In this document: positions 35,788 to 45,200 of the stretch, piece by piece
How positions within the stretch are numbered: position 1 is the first letter of the stretch
How the letters are laid out: each line of letters begins with the position of its first letter
Source of the DNA: an uncultured Lachnospiraceae bacterium
GTDB taxonomy: Bacteria; Bacillota; Clostridia; Lachnospirales; Lachnospiraceae
DNA length: 64,000 bases
NCBI GenBank assembly: GCA_947567595.1
Contig: CANOMQ010000002.1
Location: forward strand, 1-64,000
Reading direction: 5' to 3'
The notes under the pieces: model-generated
What the model was told of the DNA's origin: nothing
What the model saw: only the letters and a program-made list of their open reading frames with translations
Databases searched by the model: none
Translations under genes and position numbers: made by a program

Positions 35788-36861
35788 TTAATCACCAAAG
35801 CTAATACCAAGCATTTTCGCTTCCTTGATAATATCCGAATCGGGATCTACCATCTTGAGCTTTCCTGCTACTTCCTCAAGCGGAACCTTTACGATTTCCC
35901 TGTTGCGGTAGCCTACCATGAAGCCGTACTGTTTTTTCATAATCAGCCTTGCTGCTTCCGCGCCTAGACGGCTTGCGAAAACCCTGTCGTAGGAGTCGGG
36001 ACTGCCGCCGCGCTGGGTGTGTCCCGGAACGGTAACGCGTACCTCCAAGCCGCTCTTCTTTGTAATCTTCTCTGCGATTTCATAGGAAACGCTGGGATAT
36101 TTGTACTCTGACATATATTTCTTAAAGTCTTTCTTGGAAAGTGCCGCAACTTCCTTGGAAATGGCGCCTTCTGCCACCGCAAGAATGGTAAAGCTGCTTC
36201 CTCTCTCGGAACGCTTTTTGATTGCGTCGATAATCTTATTGATGTCGTACGGAATCTCGGGAATAAGGATAATGTCCGCGCCGCCTGCCATGCCTGCGTT
36301 CAGCGTCAGATAGCCTACCTTGTGTCCCATAACCTCAACGATGAACACTCTGCCGTGCGACGCTGCGGTCGTGTGGATTTGGTCAATACACTGCGTTGCG
36401 ATGTCAACCGCACTTTGGAAGCCGAACGTCATATCCGTTCCCCAAAGGTCGTTGTCGATGGTCTTGGGCAGCGTTACCACATTCAATCCTTCCTCACGAA
36501 GGAGATTTGCCGTTTTGTGGGTACCGTTTCCGCCAAGCACTACAAGACAGTCGAGATTGAGCTTGTAATAATTGTGCTTCATTGCCTCAACCTTGTCCAA
36601 ACCGTTCTCGTCCGGATCACGCATGGTCTTAAATGGCATACGGGAGCTGCCAAGGATTGTACCGCCCTTTGTCAGTATTCCCGAAAAATCAGAACTTGCA
36701 AGCATTCTGTACTTTCCGTAAATCAAGCCTCTGTAGCCTTCGAGAAAGCCGAACAGCTCTACCTGCTCACCGGAATTGAACAATGTTTTTGCCACGCCGC
36801 GCATTGCGGCATTAAGTGCCTGACAATCGCCGCCGCTTGTCAACATACCTATTCTTATCAT
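35788..36861 (-). CDS. pfkA: 6-phosphofructokinase (phosphoryl donor uncertain)
   Basis: 357 residues of the PfkA family, first committed step of glycolysis. TSGGDCQALNAAMRG and PKTIDNDLWGTD mark the substrate site. The donor-selecting residues are mixed. GGNGT (110-114) has the glycine that favours ATP (E. coli G104) but replaces the magnesium-binding aspartate D103 with Asn. Lys133 in PKTIDND is the lysine seen in PPi-dependent enzymes (E. coli G124). Similar PFKs in related clostridia are annotated as ATP-dependent, and the true donor (ATP, PPi or both) is not settled by sequence. AAGGAGG precedes the ATG. Confidence 0.93.
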   Translation of the reverse strand: MIRIGMLTSGGDCQALNAAMRGVAKTLFNSGEQVELFGFLEGYRGLIYGKYRMLASSDFSGILTKGGTILGSSRMPFKTMRDPDENGLDKVEAMKHNYYKLNLDCLVVLGGNGTHKTANLLREEGLNVVTLPKTIDNDLWGTDMTFGFQSAVDIATQCIDQIHTTAASHGRVFIVEVMGHKVGYLTLNAGMAGGADIILIPEIPYDINKIIDAIKKRSERGSSFTILAVAEGAISKEVAALSKKDFKKYMSEYKYPSVSYEIAEKITKKSGLEVRVTVPGHTQRGGSPDSYDRVFASRLGAEAARLIMKKQYGFMVGYRNREIVKVPLEEVAGKLKMVDPDSDIIKEAKMLGISFGD

Positions 36862-37011
36862 GGAAACCTCCTTTTTCGCAAAATGATTGCGGTTTATTTT
36901 CGTTTGTTTCTTCTTGTATTATAATCCCTTTTTGAGAAACGAACAACTTTTTATGTGAAATTTTTTCAATTTTTGTGAGTTTTTCACAAAGCTGTTCTAT
37001 CAATTGGGCAG

Positions 37012-37051
37012 AAAAAGCCTGCGGCACTCCTTTTTGATATTCCGCAGGCTT
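37012..37051 (-). terminator. Terminator of the zinc-ribbon membrane protein gene
   Basis: The arms AAGCCTGCGG and CCGCAGGCTT are followed by T residues on the minus strand. Confidence 0.8.
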
Positions 37052-37077
37052 CTATAATTATAATATGTGATTATTTC

Positions 37078-38094
37078 TTAGAAATTGCTCACACCATCAC
37101 CCACCGGCGCGCTTTCGAACACACCTGTGTTCTGCATATAGCCGATTTGTGCGACGCGGTTGACGTTTCTTTGCTCTCTTGTGATGGAAATGATGGTCGG
37201 TACGGCGCCGACTGCAACAAAAATAAGCTGCTGTACGAAGGAAGCGATATAGTCTCCCATTCCGTCAAGCTCCCGCACGAAACCCGGAACTACCTGAAAC
37301 GCTTCAAAAACGCCTACTTTGTAATCATAGGTTTCCTTCATTGCCTGAGAAAGCTGGATTGCCCAGTCGAGGCGGTTTCCGAAATAGGTCATGCCAAGCA
37401 TAACTGCGCAGGAAATGATAATACCGACTACAGTGAGCTTGCCGCCGAACTTGTCAAAGCCTTTGAGTGTACAGAATGCCAATACAATTCCTGAAAGCGC
37501 CGCCACATAGCCGAGCATTGCCAAAACAACGATACATGCCACGCCAATCAGCGAACCTAAAACCGCACCGATGATACCGCCGATGATGTTGACGTTTTTC
37601 TGCTGTCTTTTTTGCGCCTTGACCTCGTTCTCGCTTCTTGCCTTTGCGGCGCAGTTTGCGCAAAGGTGCAGTCTTGCGGTTTCGAGCATGAAGCCGACTG
37701 TCTGTGTGGAGCTGCCACAGGTCTGACAGCATGGCACGAAGCTTCTTTCGCTCAAAAATGCCGTCAGCGCGCTGAGCGTGTAGTCAACGTCCTCGCGCAG
37801 CTTGCCTTGATTGGTCTGATTTTTGTTGGTGACTGTTATCAGGCTGTCCTTCTGCGTCATGCCTACGGCGGGCGCTACGCTCTTTTTGAAAAGTGAGATT
37901 TCGGCTTTTCCAAGCGTTACGTTCGCACTTCTTGCGGAAGTCGTAATCGTCATCAGATACGGATAGCGCTGGTCGGTTGCGTATACCAGCAGCTCGTAGC
38001 CGTTTTTGACTCCATAGATTGTGTTGGTATATTCATCGTAAGTGAAGCCTATGCCTGCGGCAAGGCTTTTATAGTTTTCCGTTACTTTACTCAT
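37078..38094 (-). CDS. Zinc-ribbon membrane protein of unknown function
   Basis: About 338 residues. A soluble N-terminal domain (about 1-125) ends in a zinc-finger-like CCQTCG...LCANC (about 130-155), then a Lys/Gln-rich linker, several membrane segments (IIGGIIGAVLGSLIGVACIVVLAML onwards) and a further membrane region near the C-terminus. No family was recognised. The start was moved six codons to the ATG after TGGGGG. It is divergent from mscL, whose product also carries a zinc ribbon; a shared membrane-stress role is speculation. Confidence 0.75.
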   Translation of the reverse strand: MSKVTENYKSLAAGIGFTYDEYTNTIYGVKNGYELLVYATDQRYPYLMTITTSARSANVTLGKAEISLFKKSVAPAVGMTQKDSLITVTNKNQTNQGKLREDVDYTLSALTAFLSERSFVPCCQTCGSSTQTVGFMLETARLHLCANCAAKARSENEVKAQKRQQKNVNIIGGIIGAVLGSLIGVACIVVLAMLGYVAALSGIVLAFCTLKGFDKFGGKLTVVGIIISCAVMLGMTYFGNRLDWAIQLSQAMKETYDYKVGVFEAFQVVPGFVRELDGMGDYIASFVQQLIFVAVGAVPTIISITREQRNVNRVAQIGYMQNTGVFESAPVGDGVSNF

Positions 38095-38244
38095 ATGTAC
38101 CCCCATCTGCACATGTTGCCATCTTCCTCATGCCTGAACATGTGCTTACAGGTCTGAGGCGCGGAATGCCCGAAAGCGTCCCTTTTTTGAAACAAAACAA
38201 TAATATCATAAAATTTTTATAAACACAACTGTAAAATTGCAATC

Positions 38245-38273
38245 TTGCACCCTTCTCCGTTTCCATGTATAAT
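38245..38273 (+). promoter_or_regulatory. Sigma-A promoter of mscL
   Basis: TTGCAC and a perfect TATAAT are 17 bases apart, about 50 bases before the start codon. Confidence 0.75.
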
Positions 38274-38324
38274 GTCAAGGGAAACATATTTTATAGAAAT
38301 TTTTATCGAAAAGAGGGATTTTTT

Positions 38325-38750
38325 ATGCGTAAATTTTTAGAGGAATTTAAAAAGTTTATCAGCAAAGGGAACGTTATGGATATGGCAGTCGGTATTATTA
38401 TCGGCGGCGCGTTTACGAGTATTGTGTCGTCGCTTGTAAATGATATTATTAATCCGATACTTGGTCTGTTTGGCGGCATGAATTTTGACCAGCTTGCTTG
38501 GAACATTACGGGGGACGTGACGCTTTATTATGGAAAGTTCATCACGGCGGTGGTGAATTTCCTGATTATGGCATTTATTGTGTTTATCCTTGTAAAGGCG
38601 ATGAATACTGCTATGTCGAAGCTTCAGAAGAAGGAAGATGAGAAAGAAGAAGCGCCGACGACGAAGGTTTGCCCGTATTGCAAGTCGGAGATTGCGATTG
38701 AAGCCGTAAGGTGCCCGCATTGTACTTCGGAGCTTGAGCTGGAGCAATAA
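38325..38750 (+). CDS. mscL: Large-conductance mechanosensitive channel with zinc-ribbon tail
   Basis: 141 residues. The MscL pore helix [24 protein letters not shown] and the second membrane helix ([19 protein letters not shown]) are clear. The cytoplasmic bundle is followed by an added zinc ribbon with two Cx2C pairs ([18 protein letters not shown]), extending the usual C-terminus. MscL opens under membrane tension to release solutes. Such ribbons occur on some clostridial MscL proteins; their purpose is unknown. The start is the ATG after AGAGGG, 20 codons inside the longest frame. Confidence 0.95.
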   Translation: MRKFLEEFKKFISKGNVMDMAVGIIIGGAFTSIVSSLVNDIINPILGLFGGMNFDQLAWNITGDVTLYYGKFITAVVNFLIMAFIVFILVKAMNTAMSKLQKKEDEKEEAPTTKVCPYCKSEIAIEAVRCPHCTSELELEQ

Positions 38751-38791
38751 GAAATGGGCGCTGCAATTGCTTGTGAAATGCTTGTTTCAAA

Positions 38792-38820
38792 TTGACTATA
38801 TTTGGCTTTGACGGTATACT
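38792..38820 (+). promoter_or_regulatory. Promoter of the Uma2-type gene
   Basis: TTGACT and TATACT are separated by 17 bases, about 70 bases before the ATG. Confidence 0.7.
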
Positions 38821-38891
38821 AATAAGGAATAGGAAAGATTGAAATCAGTTAAGGCTGATGTAGTAAATTATTGGGAAAGAGGGTGTATTTT

Positions 38892-39446
38892 ATGGCTTTA
38901 CCGTTGGAAAAGTATTATACCGTGGAAGATTATTATGATATGCCTGAGGATATTCGGGCGGAGCTGATTGAAGGGCAGATTGTATACATGGCTGCTCCAA
39001 GTACGCAGCATCAAAGGATATCGAGTCATCTACATCTTATTATCGGCAATTATATTAATTCAAAACACGGCAGTTGTGAAGTTTTTTATGCACCGTATAG
39101 CGTGCAGCTTCGCGAAGAGGACGATACCGTTGTTGAACCTGACATTGTTGTCGTCTGCGATCCGGATAAAATAACCCCGCGCGGGTGTGTCGGCGCTCCG
39201 GATTGGATTATTGAAATCGTGTCGCCGTCCAATCCGAGGCATGATTATATTACAAAACTGTATCTATATAGCAACGCAGGTGTTCGAGAATATTGGATTA
39301 TTGACGCGGCACAAAATAAAATTTATGTATATAATATGCAGGACAATAAGCTTGTGCTAAAAGATTATACATTTCAGGATACAGTCAAGGTCGGTATTTA
39401 TGACGATTTTTACATTGACTTTTCCGATTTTAATATTACGATTTAA
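38892..39446 (+). CDS. Uma2-family (DUF820) PD-(D/E)XK nuclease-like protein
   Basis: About 184 residues with the Uma2 pattern: AELIEGQIVYMAAPSTQHQ, VVEPDIVVVCDPDKI and APDWIIEIVSPSN followed by TKLYLYSNAGVREYWIID. The catalytic core of the PD-(D/E)XK fold appears intact. The family is abundant in cyanobacteria and present in Firmicutes; its biological role is not established. The ATG follows AAAGAGGG. It ends at a strong terminator. Confidence 0.9.
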   Translation: MALPLEKYYTVEDYYDMPEDIRAELIEGQIVYMAAPSTQHQRISSHLHLIIGNYINSKHGSCEVFYAPYSVQLREEDDTVVEPDIVVVCDPDKITPRGCVGAPDWIIEIVSPSNPRHDYITKLYLYSNAGVREYWIIDAAQNKIYVYNMQDNKLVLKDYTFQDTVKVGIYDDFYIDFSDFNITI

Positions 39447-39453
39447 TTTTACC

Positions 39454-39493
39454 AACTGCTGCCAGTGCCTTTTACCCTTGCAGCAGTTTTTTT
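39454..39493 (+). terminator. Terminator after the Uma2-type gene
   Basis: The arms AACTGCTGC and GCAGCAGTT are followed by seven T residues. It is immediately followed by the ribosome site of the next gene, so some readthrough may be normal. Confidence 0.85.
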
Positions 39494-39503
39494 GGAGGAG
39501 CTT

Positions 39504-40622
39504 ATGCAGTCCTTTTTTGACGAACGAGTAGAATTTGCAATTCAGAATATATGGATTAACCCGCATTCGGGCAAGCGCGAGGAGTCGCTTGCCGCGCTGC
39601 GTGACGCTGCCAATCTGGGGGACGGTGACGCGTTCTATTTTCTTGGGCGCTGCTATCTTGGAAAAAGCTTTGCCGACCCTGTGCTTGGGCTTCCTGACGA
39701 CAGGAAATTTGCGTTTGAGTGCTTTGATAAAAGCTTGGAGCTTGAGAGCGCGGTCGGCATGTTTGCAACCATGCACATCGAGGGCTACGAGCCTTCGCAG
39801 GGCACATTTATCCACCCGCCGTATAAGTCCAAGCGCGAGATTTGGGACAAGGTTTATGGCATGGCTATGGCGGGAGAGATTTTCTGCCAGTTTCTTGTGG
39901 CGAATGCGTATTTTTACTGTGATGTGGCGGATTTTCTTGACATTACGCCCGAAAGCGTGGGCGGCGAAGAAATGTATTTACGCCGTGTGCGGGAATGGGC
40001 TGCTGCCGCAGTGGGACTTTACGAGGGCTGTGTGGAACGGGGGCTTGGAATTGCCATTCCGAATTTAATCGATATTTTGTCTTCAGGGAAGCATGGTGTG
40101 CCCATTATGAAAAAGCGGGCTGACAAGTATAAGCAGATTGGTGCGGATATGGGGATTGGCGTGTACGAACGTATGGTTGGTAATGATTATCGCGACGACA
40201 AACGGTTTGAGGAAGCGGTTGCGATGTACGAGCGCGCCGCAAGCCACGGGGACGGGTATGCGTATTACTGTCTTGGAAAGCTTTTTACATTCAAGGGGGC
40301 GCTGCGCATGGATTTGAAGCGGGCTGCGGACTATTTCGAGAAGGGCATTGCGGCTTATCCGAATGACAAAGGACTTTGCAATCTGCTGGGCGAAATACGG
40401 TTCCGCGGTGGGCAGGGGCTTGCGTGTGACTTTCCGAAGGCGTTTGCGCTGCTGGACAATGCGTACCGCAACGGCAGCACTTGGGGTTCGGATATGCTTG
40501 GAATGTGCTATCTGAAGGGACTTGGAACGGAGGTTGACCTTGAGATGGCACGGTGGATGTTTGAGCTGAACCCGAAGAAGCGGTTTGCGGTTTGGGGATT
40601 GGAGGAGTTGGAGAGTTATTAA
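39504..40622 (+). CDS. Sel1/TPR-repeat protein
   Basis: About 372 residues composed of Sel1-like helical repeats: AANLGDGDAFYFLGRCYLG, YERAASHGDGYAYYCLGKLF and NGSTWGSDMLGMCYLKGLGTEV. Such solenoids bind other proteins; no catalytic domain is present. The start was chosen at the ATG after TTGGAGGAG, 13 codons inside the longest frame, which would otherwise run through the preceding terminator. It overlaps the 3' end of the convergent metallopeptidase-like remnant by four bases. Confidence 0.85.
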   Translation: MQSFFDERVEFAIQNIWINPHSGKREESLAALRDAANLGDGDAFYFLGRCYLGKSFADPVLGLPDDRKFAFECFDKSLELESAVGMFATMHIEGYEPSQGTFIHPPYKSKREIWDKVYGMAMAGEIFCQFLVANAYFYCDVADFLDITPESVGGEEMYLRRVREWAAAAVGLYEGCVERGLGIAIPNLIDILSSGKHGVPIMKKRADKYKQIGADMGIGVYERMVGNDYRDDKRFEEAVAMYERAASHGDGYAYYCLGKLFTFKGALRMDLKRAADYFEKGIAAYPNDKGLCNLLGEIRFRGGQGLACDFPKAFALLDNAYRNGSTWGSDMLGMCYLKGLGTEVDLEMARWMFELNPKKRFAVWGLEELESY

Positions 40623-41566
40623 TCCACTCCTCCATTTTCTTTAAAAAACGCGCTTGTCATCTGTCGGTATTCGTCTATTGTATACTGCGGCTCGCAATTT
40701 TTGACACAGGCTATCCACTCGTCTTTCAGCTCCTCAAAGCTAACGCCAAGATAGGTCTGATAATCCGTTTCGTCATTCCCTTCGCGTATCAATTGCATGG
40801 TTTTATCCATGCCGTAATTTTTTACCAAATATTCGACAAAGCTTTGCGAACATTCGTACCAAAAAATTCCGTCCTGCGTTTGAATGGAATAGGTATAGCC
40901 TCCGGCGCGCCCGATAGAATCAAGCATTTCATTGCCTTTTTGCGCGTCATAAATGTCCTCCAATGCAACCCTTACATCATAGTTATAGAAATTCATGACA
41001 TCAATGTCATTTTTCTCGAAAAAGTCACTGTAACCCGCGCCAATCCTTGCCGCTGTATAGTCGCAGATTCCTTCCTCAAGGGAATTGCTGAAACACGTTG
41101 TCCCGAGGACGGAGTGTGTCAGTTCATGTGGAAGTGCACGGTCTGCGGGGGTTTTTATTTGGTTGAAGGACAGCAGGATACTGAACTCGATTGTGCCGTC
41201 TGCGCCCTTTGTGGGAGACCAAACCATAGAGTGCGGCGTGCCGCCTATTTCGAGGTTCACAAAAACAGTGCCTGCGTCTGCGTCGACTGCCGTGTACCAG
41301 TCCTGCGCGTTTAAGAGGGTTTCGATTTGCGGTATGTATTCGGACACGAGGGTTTCGAAGGCGGTTTGGGTGGGGATAAAGCCGTTTGAAAAGTCGTAGC
41401 AGCTCCAGTAGTCGTTTTTGTAGTGGAAGGCGTAGTTCCAGTCTTTTTGCTGTAAGGGGTGTTGTGCTGTGTCTGTCGGTTCGTCGATGGCGGCAGAATG
41501 GTTTTTGCCTAGTATCGGAAATTTTTCGTCTGTCCCAAAACTTGAAAAATAGCAATACTTTTGGGA
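40619..41566 (-). pseudogene. HExxH metallopeptidase-like protein, 5'-truncated
   Basis: The frame is open for 316 codons but has no usable start. The visible GTG at 41347 lies inside homologous-looking text (QTAFETLVSEYIPQIETL), and the frame continues upstream through HYKNDYWSCYDFSNGF to a stop inside a long hairpin. The body contains LPHELTHSVLG (HExxH zinc motif) with SLEEGICDYTA downstream, like gluzincin-type peptidases. A signal peptide would be expected but is absent. It is either a remnant or a protein whose start has been lost by rearrangement at the hairpin. Confidence 0.65.
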
Positions 41567-41591
41567 TTACAGTCCTAAAAATATTGCTATT
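41548..41591. repeat. 44-base near-perfect inverted repeat
   Basis: The outer arms AATAGCAATA/TATTGCTATT and further inner pairing (CTTTTGGGA with TCCTAAAAA, two mismatches) give a stem of about 19 bp with the loop TTACAG. It sits at the point where the HExxH gene loses its 5' end. It could be a terminator or a small mobile repeat end. Confidence 0.6.
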
Positions 41592-41716
41592 TATTGATTT
41601 TTAATAATGGGGCATTATGCTTTGGCGCATTCTCCGGGCGGATTAAGGTCTTTAGCATAAAGATATGCTCCGCTTTTATTGGAAGGTACGTAAATCCTGT
41701 ACGTTCACACTTTTCA

Positions 41717-41920
41717 TTATGACTTCACTCCAAACAGTTCTGCAATTACACCATTACATTCGTCAATATCGTCAGGAATTGCATGTTGCCCGTCTGCAAT
41801 TCCTAATGTTTTTTTGGTAGCGGGCGCAGATAAATGCATTCTAAAAGGCATTGCACCGTCTGCAACACTTTGTTTTGCAAATATTCGTACCGCCTCCGCA
41901 AAATTTCTTAATCCACATAC
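41717..41920 (-). pseudogene. RelB/DinJ antitoxin remnant
   Basis: Translating the minus strand gives AVRIFAKQSVADGAMPFRM, which matches the middle of DinJ-type antitoxins (TIFVKQAVRQGKIPFEI). It continues with LGIADGQHAIPDDIDECNG...AELFGVKS and a stop, a common C-terminal motif of the family. The N-terminal DNA-binding ribbon and start are missing, and the frame runs into the end of the GH43 gene. The following ATG opens only 13 codons, so the toxin is gone too. The rest of the 41.6-41.9 kb gap holds nothing else recognised. Confidence 0.65.
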
Positions 41921-43446
41921 TCAAAATAATCAAAATCCGCCGCTATTCTCGTGCCGCAACCGCCGTTATTCGCGTAAATGCCAACCAGCGTTCCGGTATG
42001 GCGTTTCGGGTCGTCGGGTACGCCTTCGTCGCACAGGTAAATGCAGTTTTCAAGCGTTCCTGCGTGGAGCCACTCCTCGCCGTCGTAGCTATAATAGAAG
42101 GTTCTCGTAAGCCTGTCTACCACGACCTTGAGATAAACTGCCTGCTCCTTTATCCCGTCCACCTCCGCCATCAGCTCTTCGCCGTGGTTGCGGTTGATGA
42201 CAAGCTGCAGTTTCCTGCCGCCCTCGTAGCACAGTGAAAACCGCGTATACGTTGCCGTACTGTAATAACAGGTCAAGCCCGCCTGCTCGCCGTCCCTTGT
42301 GGGGTAAAATTCAAGTTTTGTCGATGCCGTGTAGCTTAACTCCTGCTCGCGTCTCACCAATGTATTCTTTGCACGGATTTCTGAAAGCTGTCCGTCCAGT
42401 GTCCAAATGCGGAAATAGCCGGGGCGCTCTGTAAGCGAATAGTTGCCCTTTGCAGGGTTGCGCACAAACTCCCAGTTCAAATTCAATGTATCACTGTCAA
42501 AATCGTCTTTTGTCCATTTCTCAAACGTGCACTGCGGCAAATCCGGCGCTGTCTGCTCGGTGCTGGGGCCTTTGCGGTCGTTGATGATAAACCAGTCGTC
42601 GTCAAGCCATGTCACGGGGTCTAAGCCGGACTCCCTGCCAATCGTCGTGTAATGCCCTTGGTTTGGTCTGCCCATCAGATAATATACCCACCAGTCGCCG
42701 TTCTGCGTTTCAATTAACTTGCCATGCCCTGTCCTTTGAATGGGCGCGTCGGGGTCGAACTGGCGCATAAGCGGGTTATAAGGCGACGGCTCATATGGCC
42801 CAAACAGATTTTCGGAACGTCCTACATTAATGCCATGCCCATAGCCTGTGCCGCCTTCTGCAAGGATTGCATAATAATATTTTCCGCGCTTTAACAAATG
42901 TGGACCTTCGGGACACCGCTCACCCGTGCCCGGCCATACGGGAATTTTGTCGCCGATTACTTTTGTGCAGTCATCACTTAATGGGACAAGGTTAATGCCC
43001 GGGCTGATGACCATATAATGCTTTCCGTCATCATCTACGAAGTGGGACGGGTCGATGTCGTCCACCTCCAGCCAGCTCGGCTTACTGTATGGGCCTTCGG
43101 GCTTGTCCGAAGTCACCACAAGCTGTCTGCGCATGACATTGTTGTCGCGCTTGCCGTCCGCGTTCAGGCGCAACGTTGCCATGATGATGAATTTGCCGTT
43201 GCTGTACGAAATGTCCGGCGCCCAAATGCCGTGTGAGTCGCGAATGCACTGCAGGTCAAGGTCATCGGAATTGGTAATCGCGTGCCCGATAACGTGCCAG
43301 TGTACCATGTCCTTGGAATGGCTGATTGCTATTGCAGGAAAATACTGGAAGGTCGAATTGACCATGTAATAGTCCTCACCGACGCGCACAACCGAAGGAT
43401 CGGGGAAAAAGCCGCGTTGTACGGGGTTTTGATAAGTATTGCTCAT
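41908..43446 (-). CDS. GH43 beta-xylosidase / arabinofuranosidase
   Basis: 512 residues, cytoplasmic (no signal peptide). The GH43 five-blade propeller carries the three acids in order: FFPDPSVVRVGEDYYMV (base), VDDIDPSHFVDDDGKHYM (modulator) and CPEGPHLLKRGKYYY (acid). A C-terminal beta-sandwich (about 320-512) is present, as in xylosidase-type GH43 enzymes. It likely releases xylose or arabinose from imported oligosaccharides. It is the second gene of a two-GH43 operon with a 31-base gap. AAAGGA precedes the ATG. Confidence 0.93.
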   Translation of the reverse strand: MSNTYQNPVQRGFFPDPSVVRVGEDYYMVNSTFQYFPAIAISHSKDMVHWHVIGHAITNSDDLDLQCIRDSHGIWAPDISYSNGKFIIMATLRLNADGKRDNNVMRRQLVVTSDKPEGPYSKPSWLEVDDIDPSHFVDDDGKHYMVISPGINLVPLSDDCTKVIGDKIPVWPGTGERCPEGPHLLKRGKYYYAILAEGGTGYGHGINVGRSENLFGPYEPSPYNPLMRQFDPDAPIQRTGHGKLIETQNGDWWVYYLMGRPNQGHYTTIGRESGLDPVTWLDDDWFIINDRKGPSTEQTAPDLPQCTFEKWTKDDFDSDTLNLNWEFVRNPAKGNYSLTERPGYFRIWTLDGQLSEIRAKNTLVRREQELSYTASTKLEFYPTRDGEQAGLTCYYSTATYTRFSLCYEGGRKLQLVINRNHGEELMAEVDGIKEQAVYLKVVVDRLTRTFYYSYDGEEWLHAGTLENCIYLCDEGVPDDPKRHTGTLVGIYANNGGCGTRIAADFDYFEYVD

Positions 43447-43477
43447 AGTGGTTTGTCCTTTCTGATTTCATTTTATA

Positions 43478-45082
43478 TTACAGCGCCTGGTAAATCACGC
43501 TGTCAACAAGTGCATATCCTGTACTGCCATCCGTTCGCGACGCACAGAAAACACCGTTTTTCACACCAACCCATCTGCCGGGTATGGACTCCATGTCGCC
43601 TGCCTTCTGATATTCATTCCCGTCCGTACCATATGCAATCGTGACCGTTTCCAGCGGAAAATCCTTTTCATTCGCATTCAAATCACGCAATCCTGTACGC
43701 TTTACCGTATATTTTACATAAATTTCCCCTGCCTTCGCTGCATCAATCGGTGCAAGCTCCGTCACGGTTTCAATCGTTTCATCCGGTACAATCTTTCCAT
43801 ATTTTTGCACGCCTGTCACATAGCTTACTGCAAGCGTATCTCCTTGTTTTTTAAACGTCACAAGCCCGTATGTCATTCCCATTGAAATCACACCCGCCTC
43901 GTCGCCGTCCGCGAGGTTTGACAGGTCCAACTTTGTGACACAGGTAAACTCAGGCGCAGCCCATTTTTGCAGTAACAGGTTCGGCATGTCGCCGTATACG
44001 CTGTTCTTTTTGACTGCGTTGAGCTTTAGGTTGCTTCCGTTTAATGCAAACCACTCAGCTTTCGGGTTGGCATTCCACTGCCACTGTAAGCCAAGCGTTG
44101 TTTCCGAAAAATCATCGGACGCCGCAGGCTCACAAAGCTCCCATTTTACATCTCCGACATTTGGCTTTTTATATTCCATAACAGGCTCGCCATAATCGTT
44201 TCCGTCTTTTGCAATACCGATAACGGGCCAGTCGTTCTGCCAGCTCATTGGCTGCAAGTGGACAATTCTGCCTGCCGCATATACGTCTTGAAAATGAAGG
44301 AACCAGTCCTCTCCCGTCGCGGTATCCACCCATGCGCCCTGATGCGGTCCATTTACGGGGCTGTCGCCTTGACGCATAACCACTTTATATTCATATGGTC
44401 CAAAAATATTCTTGGAACGCAGTACCGTCTGCCAGCCAGTCTTGACACCGCCTGCAGGGGCAAAAACATAGTACCACCCGTTTCGCTTGTAAAGCTTTGG
44501 CCCTTCTATGGTCACTTGGTCATTTTCATTTCCGTCAAAAATTTTGACTTCCTCGCCAATCAAACCCATGCCGTCCGGCTGCATTTCCACCATGTGGAGT
44601 ACGCTCTTGTAGCCAATTCTACTCTTTGCCACGCCTGCCACAAGGTACGCTTTTCCGTCGTCGTCCCAAAACGGGCAGGGGTCAATCCAGCCTGCTCCCG
44701 GTCGGATATTTACGGGCTTTGACCATGCTCCAAACGGGTCTGTCGTGGTACTCATGTAGATTCCCTCGTCGGGCATTGGAAAGCAGGCAAAATATGTACC
44801 TTCATGATACCGGATGGACGGCGCCCACACACCGCAGCCATGAATCGGGTTTTCGTAGCGCGGTTCGGGAATTTTGTTGATAATATAGTTTACGACCTTC
44901 CAGTTTACCAAGTCCTTTGAGTGCAGAAGCGGTAAACCCGGCGCGTTGCAGAAGCTTGAGGCAATCATAAAGTAATCCTCTCCTACCCGGATTGCGTCGG
45001 GGTCGGAATAGTCTGCGTAGAGAATTGGGTTTTTGTAATTGCCATTTCCCAAATCTGCGTTCCATAGTTTTGTAGCGATCAT
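43478..45082 (-). CDS. GH43 family glycosidase
   Basis: 534 residues without a signal peptide. Catalytic acids: YSDPDAIRVGEDYFM, GAGWIDPCPFWDDDGKAYLV and TIEGPKLYKRNGWYYV, all intact. A C-terminal beta-sandwich follows (about 330-534). It is only distantly similar to its downstream neighbour, so the two probably split different side chains or linkages of arabinoxylan or arabinan. First gene of the operon; AGGCAGGAC precedes the ATG. No transporter or regulator is adjacent. Confidence 0.92.
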   Translation of the reverse strand: MIATKLWNADLGNGNYKNPILYADYSDPDAIRVGEDYFMIASSFCNAPGLPLLHSKDLVNWKVVNYIINKIPEPRYENPIHGCGVWAPSIRYHEGTYFACFPMPDEGIYMSTTTDPFGAWSKPVNIRPGAGWIDPCPFWDDDGKAYLVAGVAKSRIGYKSVLHMVEMQPDGMGLIGEEVKIFDGNENDQVTIEGPKLYKRNGWYYVFAPAGGVKTGWQTVLRSKNIFGPYEYKVVMRQGDSPVNGPHQGAWVDTATGEDWFLHFQDVYAAGRIVHLQPMSWQNDWPVIGIAKDGNDYGEPVMEYKKPNVGDVKWELCEPAASDDFSETTLGLQWQWNANPKAEWFALNGSNLKLNAVKKNSVYGDMPNLLLQKWAAPEFTCVTKLDLSNLADGDEAGVISMGMTYGLVTFKKQGDTLAVSYVTGVQKYGKIVPDETIETVTELAPIDAAKAGEIYVKYTVKRTGLRDLNANEKDFPLETVTIAYGTDGNEYQKAGDMESIPGRWVGVKNGVFCASRTDGSTGYALVDSVIYQAL

Positions 45083-45200
45083 GTGTTTGTCCTGCCTTTC
45101 TCTTTTTATTCTATTTTTTGTAAGAAATTACTTTATCCGCTTTTTATAGTCTAACATATTTGGTAAAAATTTACTATAATTTCCCTGCTTTTAACCATTT

